A DNA stretch of 33,617 bases from Loigolactobacillus bifermentans DSM 20003 (GTDB taxonomy: Bacteria; Bacillota; Bacilli; Lactobacillales; Lactobacillaceae). This document shows positions 15,755 through 21,918 of the stretch, piece after piece. The number at the start of each line of letters is the position of its first letter. Positions within the stretch are counted from its first letter, which is position 1. The notes beneath the pieces are model-generated. The model did not search any database, was not told where the DNA came from, and saw nothing but the letters and a program-made list of their open reading frames with translations. The DNA is taken from contig NZ_AZDA01000005.1 in NCBI RefSeq assembly GCF_001434575.1, positions 1 to 33,617 of the forward strand. Reading direction: 5' to 3'. The position numbers and the translations under genes were made by a program.

Positions 15755-17752
15755 CTATAAACCCAGTAGTAACCCACCTTGATAGAACAGTGTGGCGAGT
15801 AACAATGCAATGAAAAAGCTTGAGATCACTGAATAAATTGGCCATTTCCAGGTGCCAGTTTCAGCGTGGATCACCCCAATTGTTGCAAAGCAGGGGATAT
15901 ACAGTAAAACAAAAACTAAAAAGCTGTAGGCGGCCAATGGTGTGAATAATTGGCTTAAGGAGGCGACCAATAACGTGCGGTTAGCCGTATGATACAGCAC
16001 CATTAAGGTCGAGCTGATGACTTCTTTGGCCATGATCCCAGTTAGAATGGCACTGACGGCTTCCCAAGAAGTGACACCAAAGGAATGGAAAATCGGTAAC
16101 AATGTTCGGCCGATAATGGCTGAAAAGCTCTGATTTACGTTTGCAACGGCGCCAGTTGGGCCAAAGTAACTAAGTAACCAGATCACAACTGTCCCAGCGA
16201 AAATAATCGTGCCGGCTTTGTGAATAAAGCCTTTCCCTTTATCCCAAGTCCCGTGCCAAATAATGGCCGGTTGTGGCAAGTGATAGTCGGGTAATTCAAT
16301 CATGAAGAAGGATTTATCTTCACTTTTGAAAACAATTTGATAAATTTTAGCTAACAACAACGCCACCACGATTCCCAAGAAATAAAGGGAAAGGACAATG
16401 ACGGCTTGATTTTTATTGAAAAATGCCGCTACGAATAGGCTGTAGATTGGTAAGCGGGCGGAACAGCTCATGTAAGGCGAGATCAATGTGGTGATCAGCC
16501 GTTCCTTAGGCTGTTCAATCGTTCGTGCCGCCATAATGCCAGGGACGTTACACCCAAAACCAATGATCAGTGGGATAAAGGCCTTGCCGTTTAAGCCGAC
16601 TTTGGACATGATCTTATCCAAGACGAGGGCCGCCCGTGCCATATAACCTGAGTCTTCTAACACAGAGATACAGGCAAATAACATGAAGATCTGTGGTAAG
16701 AATACCAAGACACCGCCAACCCCAGCAATCACACCATCAACGATCAAGGAGCGTAAAAACGGCATGGCGCCGGCTTGGGTCAAAAGGTGATTGGCGGTAC
16801 TTGAAATGGGACCAGATAGCCAGCCATCTAAAATATCCGAGATCGGTGTGCCGACCCAGTCAAAGGTCAGTTTAAACATCAGTAAAAAGACCAGCGCAAA
16901 AATCGGTAATCCTAAGATCGGGTTGGTCACAACGCGGTCGATTTTAGCCGTTAAGTTGCGTACCCGCGGGCTGGCAGCTTGTTCACGTGCCGCCTGCAAG
17001 GTGTTTTCGATGAATGTCAGCCGTGTCTGATAGATTTTTTCTTCGAACTTTTGCGCTTGATAATAAGGCAGTTGGTTCAGCAGCGCTGTGAGCTGGTGTT
17101 CTTTGGCATAATGGATCACCGCTGCGTTGGCGTTCATAAATTGAATCGCTAACCAATAAGCAAAACGTTCATCATAGTCGTTATCGCGACAAAGGCCGCG
17201 TACGGCTTGTTCCGCAGCTTGTTGCACGGCAGCCGGATAAACTAATTTAAAATCGGTGTCGCCGGTCATGCCGTGATCATCTTGCAACAATTGGTCTTTT
17301 AAGGCGTTAACGCCTTTGTTGCCGCGGGCGTTGGTGGTAGTCACTTGACAATGAAAGGCCTTTTCAAGAACATCTAAATTATAACGAATTCCCAGTTGGG
17401 CCAAGCTGTCGATCATGTTTAGCGCAATGATCATCGGCTTACCAAACTCAAGTAATTCGATTGAAAGCAATAAATTTCGTTTTAACTGTGCCGCATTGAC
17501 CACATTTAAAAATAATTCTTGTGGTTCAGACAGTAAGTAATTTGTGGCAACTGCTTCATCTTTCGTCAGTGGATTTAAAGAATAAATACCTGGCAAATCG
17601 ACAACTGTGATATCACTATCCTTAATGGCACCGACTTTTTTCTCGACGGTCACACCGCTCCAGTTGCCCATATAGGCATAGGAATCTGTCAGGCGGTTAA
17701 ACAACGTCGTTTTCCCCGTGTTCGGGTTACCAAATAAGGCGATCGTGGTCAT
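15755..17752 (-). CDS. feoB: Ferrous iron transporter FeoB
   Basis: FeoB imports Fe(II). This 665-residue form has a complete N-terminal G domain: GNPNTGKTT (8-16), GNWSGVTVE (switch I), DLPGIYSLNP (G3) and LNMID (G4). A helical guanine-dissociation-inhibitor region follows. The membrane half carries the two Gate domains with GVLVFLPQIFMLF and GFGCNVPGIMAART, where the conserved cysteine lies. It starts immediately after the feoA stop (TAA then ATG). It is a compact Firmicute-type FeoB; the C-terminal cysteine-rich part is encoded separately downstream. Confidence 0.96.
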   Translation of the reverse strand: MTTIALFGNPNTGKTTLFNRLTDSYAYMGNWSGVTVEKKVGAIKDSDITVVDLPGIYSLNPLTKDEAVATNYLLSEPQELFLNVVNAAQLKRNLLLSIELLEFGKPMIIALNMIDSLAQLGIRYNLDVLEKAFHCQVTTTNARGNKGVNALKDQLLQDDHGMTGDTDFKLVYPAAVQQAAEQAVRGLCRDNDYDERFAYWLAIQFMNANAAVIHYAKEHQLTALLNQLPYYQAQKFEEKIYQTRLTFIENTLQAAREQAASPRVRNLTAKIDRVVTNPILGLPIFALVFLLMFKLTFDWVGTPISDILDGWLSGPISSTANHLLTQAGAMPFLRSLIVDGVIAGVGGVLVFLPQIFMLFACISVLEDSGYMARAALVLDKIMSKVGLNGKAFIPLIIGFGCNVPGIMAARTIEQPKERLITTLISPYMSCSARLPIYSLFVAAFFNKNQAVIVLSLYFLGIVVALLLAKIYQIVFKSEDKSFFMIELPDYHLPQPAIIWHGTWDKGKGFIHKAGTIIFAGTVVIWLLSYFGPTGAVANVNQSFSAIIGRTLLPIFHSFGVTSWEAVSAILTGIMAKEVISSTLMVLYHTANRTLLVASLSQLFTPLAAYSFLVFVLLYIPCFATIGVIHAETGTWKWPIYSVISSFFIALLLATLFYQGGLLLGL

Positions 17753-17977
17753 TTAATCGCCTCCTCGCAAGCGCCGCACCAGCGCCTTGCGTAAGCCAAC
17801 TTTTTGGTCGTCAAAGCTTAAAATAATCGGGCCGTTAAAAGGGTAACGTCGTACAATCTTGACTTGCTTACCAGTGGTTAAACCTAAATCACGCAAGCGA
17901 TGTTGTGCAGTGGCATCTAAATCGTTTAAGCCATGAATACAAAAGGTTTCAGCTGTACTTTGATGAAAGAATGTCAT
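17753..17977 (-). CDS. feoA: Ferrous iron transport protein A (FeoA)
   Basis: A 74-residue cytoplasmic SH3-like FeoA protein that supports FeoB. The conserved core is RLRDLGLTTGKQVKIVRRYPF (shown by the parts RLRDLGLTTG and VKIVRRYPF), then PIILSFDDQKVGLRK. Two ATGs compete: 17983 is only three bases from GGAG, while 17977 is nine bases away and is preferred. First gene of feoA-feoB-Cys-rich. Confidence 0.9.
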   Translation of the reverse strand: MTFFHQSTAETFCIHGLNDLDATAQHRLRDLGLTTGKQVKIVRRYPFNGPIILSFDDQKVGLRKALVRRLRGGD

Positions 17978-18074
17978 ACCCATCCACTCCAATATATTGA
18001 AAAATAAGTTGAATTTACTTTGAATTGATCACGTTAAAATGCAAAATATACAAAAAAACCTTTATACACTTATG

Positions 18075-18083
18075 ATTATATCA
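18075..18083 (-). promoter_or_regulatory. feo operon promoter (extended -10) with Fur-like dyad
   Basis: On the minus strand TGATATAAT (18083-18075) is a consensus extended -10, about 100 bases before feoA. It overlaps the small dyad TGAT-ATA-ATCA, a degenerate Fur/PerR-like element, which would allow iron-dependent repression. No good -35 is visible. A second AT-rich segment is present between 18001 and 18060. Confidence 0.4.
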
Positions 18084-18128
18084 AGAAAACGCTTTTTTAG
18101 GCAGGGGTAACTGAAAACAAAGTTCATT

Positions 18129-18145
18129 TGTAACATCTTTGTAAC
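18129..18145 (+). promoter_or_regulatory. WalR-type direct repeat
   Basis: TGTAAC-ATCTT-TGTAAC exactly matches the WalR (YycF) consensus TGTWAH-N5-TGTWAH. It is about 24 bp upstream of the -35 of the next promoter, in a position suited to activation by an OmpR-family response regulator. The 18001-18266 gap otherwise holds the feo promoter, the promoter below and a short TGCGCC/GGCGCA leader hairpin (18213-18238). Confidence 0.45.
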
Positions 18146-18168
18146 ATTTGAATGAAAACAGGTCGCCT

Positions 18169-18197
18169 TTGCGCTTTACCCGTAAACACGGTAAAAT
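18169..18197 (+). promoter_or_regulatory. Promoter for the PH/SHOCT-like gene
   Basis: TTGCGC (18169-18174) and TAAAAT (18192-18197) at 17-bp spacing, about 70 bases before ATG 18267. Confidence 0.5.
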
Positions 18198-18266
18198 GAA
18201 GCTGAAATTTAGATGCGCCGGTGACGCTTAAAGGCGCAAGGTAGTTGGACCAAAGGGGAGAATTTT

Positions 18267-18704
18267 ATGAAAGTGGTTATTAAACAGCCAGCGTTAGTCA
18301 GTGTGATATTAGATGACACGCAATTAACCATTCAGGAGACGACTAAACGACGCTTTCGGCGGGATCTGGTGGCCGAAACGGTAATCTCACGGCAGGCGTT
18401 AACTGAAATGACGTTTACCGAAGCAACCGCTGGATCAGTGGGTGTCTTAAATTTAAGCTATGAACGAGATGCCGCTTATCATACGGTGAAAATTGAATTT
18501 GAAGCACAAGATGGCGCCTTTTTAGCACCATTACATCAGGCACTGGCGGCCCAGATCACCGCGAATGGTCAGCTTGGGGAAGATGACTATGTGGCCAACG
18601 CAAAATTGATCACAGATTACTTTAAAATGTATCAAGACGGCGTGCTGTCGAAAGCAGATTTTGAGGCAAAAAAGCGGGCCATTTTGCATTTAGATTTAGA
18701 GTAA
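18267..18704 (+). CDS. PH-like protein with C-terminal SHOCT domain
   Basis: 145 residues. The N-terminal 100 are strand-rich (MKVVIKQPALVSVILDDTQL to YHTVKIEFEAQDGAFL) and may be a bacterial PH-like fold. The last 35 (ANAKLITDYFKMYQDGVLSKADFEAKKRAIL) fit the SHOCT short C-terminal domain: a helix, GVLS/T turn and EF..KK helix, which is typically an oligomerisation or membrane-targeting tail. No signal peptide is seen. It is co-transcribed with the SUKH-like gene 33 bases downstream. The family is not firmly identified; role unknown. A WalR-type repeat upstream hints at control by the cell-wall two-component system. Confidence 0.65.
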   Translation: MKVVIKQPALVSVILDDTQLTIQETTKRRFRRDLVAETVISRQALTEMTFTEATAGSVGVLNLSYERDAAYHTVKIEFEAQDGAFLAPLHQALAAQITANGQLGEDDYVANAKLITDYFKMYQDGVLSKADFEAKKRAILHLDLE

Positions 18705-18737
18705 CCGACAGTCAATCATGAGAAAGCAGGTGGGAAT

Positions 18738-19373
18738 ATGGCAAAGCGGATCCAGCGCCAAAAACTTAAAAAACAGCAATTGAAAACGTGGCAAAAGCAG
18801 CAATCTCAGCGCCAGTCACAGACATCATCTCAGGCACCGCAACCAGTGGCGGCCCAGGCAATGGCGAAAAATTTGGCACTATTGTCAGAAAAGGCGCCGA
18901 CACCGGCGCCAACCGTCCCACCAGCTCAACCGAATGTGTTGCAAACAACCTTACAACAATTGAAACAAGATCTGGCATCAACAGCCTATTTAAAACAGGC
19001 TACAGCGCCAACAGCAGCTGAATTAAACGCTTTGGCGGATGTGATTGGACAAGCCTTACCGCCAAGCTATCAGCGCTTAATGGACGTGGTAGGCCCGTTT
19101 TATGGCGGTGGCTACTTCTTTGCCGGGGCGAGTGCGGTACCAGCAGCTGATTTGTTGTATTTGAACCAAGCTTTACGCGCCGATTTATTACCTGATGCCA
19201 CATCATTGTGTGTCTTTGCCGTTTCAGAAACGCATTTTTTGGCGTACGACTTCACACAAATGACTACGGCACTTGAGCCGGCGATCGTACGCGGCAATGG
19301 CCGGGGCTACCAACGTGTTGCCCGCCAGCTCAGTATTTTGTTACAACAGATCAATGCCCAGCAAAAAAGCTGA
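18738..19373 (+). CDS. SUKH (SMI1/KNR4)-like domain protein, tentative
   Basis: 211 residues in two parts. Residues 1-75 are low-complexity, basic then proline/alanine/glutamine-rich (KRIQRQKLKKQQLKTWQKQQ onwards), likely disordered. Residues 85-205 look like a SUKH-type fold: ELNALADVIGQALPPSYQRL, GPFYGGGYFFAG, LPDATSLCVFAVSE and THFLAYDF, followed by PAIVRGNGRGY and a terminal helix. SUKH proteins are often immunity proteins against polymorphic toxins, but here no toxin lies nearby and the partner is a SHOCT protein. The assignment rests on pattern resemblance only. Confidence 0.5.
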   Translation: MAKRIQRQKLKKQQLKTWQKQQSQRQSQTSSQAPQPVAAQAMAKNLALLSEKAPTPAPTVPPAQPNVLQTTLQQLKQDLASTAYLKQATAPTAAELNALADVIGQALPPSYQRLMDVVGPFYGGGYFFAGASAVPAADLLYLNQALRADLLPDATSLCVFAVSETHFLAYDFTQMTTALEPAIVRGNGRGYQRVARQLSILLQQINAQQKS

Positions 19374-19398
19374 AGACCAATTGGCCTTCAGCTTTTTT
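19363..19398 (+). terminator. Terminator after the SUKH-like gene
   Basis: A perfect 13-bp stem (19363-19375 with 19386-19398) has A6 and T6 flanks; the loop region is itself CCAATTGG. It overlaps the last codons of the gene. Confidence 0.88.
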
Positions 19399-19420
19399 GT
19401 TGGGGAATAGTAGGTGAACT

Positions 19421-19429
19421 TGCTATACT
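19421..19429 (+). promoter_or_regulatory. Promoter for the yihY-like gene
   Basis: TGCTATACT (19421-19429) is an extended -10; TTGGGG (19400-19405) at 18 bp is a weak -35. The start codon is 22 bp downstream, so the leader is short. Confidence 0.5.
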
Positions 19430-19451
19430 AAACGAGAAAGGTGGGATGACA

Positions 19452-20345
19452 ATGAAATGGCAACGACTGCGCACCATTTTAAAACAGTATCAAGCAGCAG
19501 AAATTTCCAAAAACGCTGTGGTCAGTACGTACTATATGTTGTTATCTATTTTCCCGTTGTTGATTTTTCTAGGCAACTTATTAGCGCTTTTAAAATTACC
19601 GGTCAGCGAAGTCTTACGTTACGTGGCGATTATCGTCCCTGAATCGCTGTATCCAACCATTGCACCGCTGATTCGATCACTGCTTACCCAAGGAAACGGT
19701 GGTTTGTTGTCCATTGGGGCAGTGGTGACGCTTTGGTCAGCCAGTAAAGGGGTCGTCACGTTGCGGCAAAGTGTCAATCAAGTTTATGATGTCAAAGCGC
19801 CACAAAATGCGCTGTTAGGGCGCTTGATCTCGTTGGTACTCACCCTGCTATTTTTGATCGTGGTGGTGACTTTAGTGGTGATCTTTGGTTTTGGTCAAGA
19901 TGTGCTTGATTATTTAGCCCCTAGGCTGAATTTACCGGCACAAGTGCTAACGCTATTTGGCCAATTTAAATTACCCGTTGTTGGCCCGATGTTATTGCTG
20001 ATCTTAGCCTTATTGCAATATTGGTTGCCGCAAGTCAAACTGCATTTACGTTGTGTGTGGCCAGGTGCCTTGTTTACGGCTGTTGGGTGGTTAGCGTTGG
20101 CCCAATTTTTTGCACTGTATTTACGTTACTTTGCGCGTAGCGTCACCAGTTATGGCGCTTTAAGCACCTTTATTATTTTACTGTTTTGGTTAAACTTTTT
20201 GGTGCAATTTTTATTACTGGGTTGTTTCTTGACCCGCTTACTAGAAACCCATTTTTATGGGCAACCAGCACCAGTTGCGCATCACTTAGCACAGTTGTGG
20301 CCTGCTAAAAGCGCGCCTGATCGATCATCTGACGTGTCGGAATAG
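19452..20345 (+). CDS. YihY/BrkB-family membrane protein
   Basis: The protein has 297 residues and about six membrane segments. Family features are the N-terminal AEISKNAVVSTYYMLLSIFP region, then SIGAVVTLWSASKGVVTLRQSVNQVYDV, quoted as WSASKGVVTLRQSVNQVYDV, and the later VWPGALFTAVGWLALAQFF and YGALSTFIILLFWLNFLVQ. Despite the old ribonuclease BN label, these are integral membrane proteins of unknown, perhaps transport, function. ATG 19452 is preferred because AGGTGGG ends seven bases before it, whereas ATG 19446 is too close. Its 3' end overlaps the ribokinase gene on the opposite strand by 41 bp. Confidence 0.88.
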   Translation: MKWQRLRTILKQYQAAEISKNAVVSTYYMLLSIFPLLIFLGNLLALLKLPVSEVLRYVAIIVPESLYPTIAPLIRSLLTQGNGGLLSIGAVVTLWSASKGVVTLRQSVNQVYDVKAPQNALLGRLISLVLTLLFLIVVVTLVVIFGFGQDVLDYLAPRLNLPAQVLTLFGQFKLPVVGPMLLLILALLQYWLPQVKLHLRCVWPGALFTAVGWLALAQFFALYLRYFARSVTSYGALSTFIILLFWLNFLVQFLLLGCFLTRLLETHFYGQPAPVAHHLAQLWPAKSAPDRSSDVSE

Positions 20346-21228
20346 AGGGCTGTGCTCCTAGGGTTTGAACCGCCAGTGCCGAAGCCCGGCTAGCAAAGGT
20401 TAAGGCAGCTGGTAAATTGTGCAAGTCTTTCGCTAACACAGCGGTTAAGGCACCAATAAAGGTATCACCAGCAGCTGTTGTATCCACGGCTTTGACTTTA
20501 AAAGCCGGGATTTGTCCGCTTAGCCCGTGTTGATCATAGAAAACCCCTGTTTCACCTAATGTGATCACCACGTTGGCAACGCCTTGCGCTTGTAATTTTG
20601 CAGCGGCGGCTTTTAAGGTTGACAATTGGGTGGGAATCACTGTTTGTTGGGTGAGGATGCTGGCCTCAGTTTCGTTCGGGACGATCAGATCCGTCAATGC
20701 CAATAACTTAGGTGGCAACGTGGCTTTCGCCGGAGCGGGGTTTAAAATAGTGGTCACACCAGCGGCCTTCGCAATTTGAAAAGCAGCTAAAGTGACAGCT
20801 AGTGGTGTTTCAAACTGTGCCACTAAAAAGTCAGCCGAGGTAATCGCCGGTTTAGCGGCGGTGACGTCTGCCACCGTTAGTGTTTGATTGGCCCCGCCGT
20901 CGATCAAAATACTATTTTGCCCGGCGTCGTCTAACATAATGTAAGCTTGTCCAGTGGCCGCAGCAGTGGTTGTGGTGACATGATCTAAATTGACTTGTGC
21001 GGCTTGCAAGGCGTCCGTTAACAGGGTGCCTGCACTGTCGGCCCCAACTTGACCGATAAAAGTGGTGGCAGCACCTGCGCGGGCGGCTGCAATTGCTTGA
21101 TTGGCACCTTTACCACCGCCAGCCGTCTTTTTCGCGGTTAAGGCGATCGTTTCCCCAGGAAGTGGTAAATGGGGCATTTTTAAAATCGTATCGGCATTTA
21201 AACTGCCGAGAACTGTGATGCGAGTCAT
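20305..21228 (-). CDS. rbsK: Ribokinase
   Basis: This PfkB-family sugar kinase phosphorylates D-ribose to ribose 5-phosphate. The 307-residue protein has VLGSLNADTI at the N-terminus, the glycine-rich GGGKGANQAIAAARAG (PfkB signature 1), NPAPAK, VPNETEASIL and the anion-hole/catalytic motif DTTAAGDTFIGAL with its aspartate base. The start is ATG 21228, seven bases after GAGGT; a TTG at 21234 is less likely. No ribose transporter, rbsD or rbsR is adjacent, so it is a stand-alone kinase. It converges on the yihY-like gene with a 41-bp coding overlap and no intervening terminator. Confidence 0.92.
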   Translation of the reverse strand: MTRITVLGSLNADTILKMPHLPLPGETIALTAKKTAGGGKGANQAIAAARAGAATTFIGQVGADSAGTLLTDALQAAQVNLDHVTTTTAAATGQAYIMLDDAGQNSILIDGGANQTLTVADVTAAKPAITSADFLVAQFETPLAVTLAAFQIAKAAGVTTILNPAPAKATLPPKLLALTDLIVPNETEASILTQQTVIPTQLSTLKAAAAKLQAQGVANVVITLGETGVFYDQHGLSGQIPAFKVKAVDTTAAGDTFIGALTAVLAKDLHNLPAALTFASRASALAVQTLGAQPSIPTRQMIDQARF

Positions 21229-21303
21229 AAGCAAACCTCATTTCTATGATTGAATAGTTTTATTTTAAAGGAAAACAGGTCAAAAAGGCGAATCATAGCC
21301 ACT

Positions 21304-21330
21304 CAAAAAGCACCCCTAAAAAGGAGTGCT
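21304..21330 (-). terminator. Terminator of the small SHOCT gene
   Basis: On the minus strand a 9-bp stem (21330-21322 with 21317-21309, one G-U pair) is followed by TTTTT. It lies directly after the stop at 21336. Confidence 0.75.
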
Positions 21331-21335
21331 GGTAT

Positions 21336-21590
21336 TTAATAGCGATCATGCTCTAAAACGGCTAAGCGATGATAATATTCGGTTTCACTGATTTTACCAG
21401 TGGCATAGAGTCGATCTAACTGTGTGCGTGCGGCGCTGGTGTACTGCACCCGACTTTCTTGTTTAACTGCTTGATGGGTCATTCGGAAAATAAAGGTGCC
21501 TAAGAAGCCCAGTACAAGCAATAAAATAAACCAGCCAGCAAAATGAGTACTGCCCATTGCGGCACCGAAAGAACTGCATTGCGTCATCAT
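21336..21590 (-). CDS. Small membrane protein with SHOCT domain
   Basis: 84 residues: one membrane segment (HFAGWFILLLVLGFLGTFIF), then a C-terminal SHOCT-like helix pair (TAARTQ, LDRLYATGKISETEYYHRLAVLE). Such proteins are common in Gram-positive bacteria and have no established function. There are two adjacent ATG codons (21590 and 21587). It has its own terminator, so it is not clearly part of the rbsK transcript. A second SHOCT-like protein is encoded at 18267-18704. Confidence 0.75.
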   Translation of the reverse strand: MMTQCSSFGAAMGSTHFAGWFILLLVLGFLGTFIFRMTHQAVKQESRVQYTSAARTQLDRLYATGKISETEYYHRLAVLEHDRY

Positions 21591-21794
21591 AATGATCCCC
21601 CGCTTTCTATGTCCTTCTCTATTGTAACCCTTCTCAAGAGAAATTGGCTAGTGATTAGCCTGAAATTTACAAGAATTTAACGGCTAATTTCCATAAAATA
21701 ATAGCAGTTCCGGGCAACAGCGCGTATAATTGTGACGTTTGGTTTGAATGATGTGCTTCGGTTACTTTTTATGCCATCAATCGTCATAAAAGTG

Positions 21795-21822
21795 TTGACA
21801 CATTAATGAAGTGGATTATATT
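21795..21822 (+). promoter_or_regulatory. Strong promoter for the P-type ATPase gene
   Basis: TTGACA (21795-21800) and TATATT (21817-21822), 16 bp apart, lie within a 328-bp non-coding region (21591-21918). The leader is about 90 bases. Upstream there is a small dyad GGCTA-N5-TAGCC (21647-21661); no recognisable riboswitch or operator was seen in the rest. Confidence 0.7.
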
Positions 21823-21918
21823 AGTTGAGAGTGAAACAATTAAGTGGCATCGAGATTAATTGGGTACCAAACTGAATGATTTGCACGTTTAATTTTGAGA
21901 TAAAGGATTGGACATTCA

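Noticed and set aside
15739-15810. Longer start for the FeoB-associated small protein
   Set aside because: It would overlap the feoB 3' end and lacks an RBS; the ATG at 15738 gives the normal length of the family.
18083-18099. Catabolite-repression (cre) site at GAAAACGCTTTT
   Set aside because: The central CG is present but the outer TG and CA of the cre consensus are missing.
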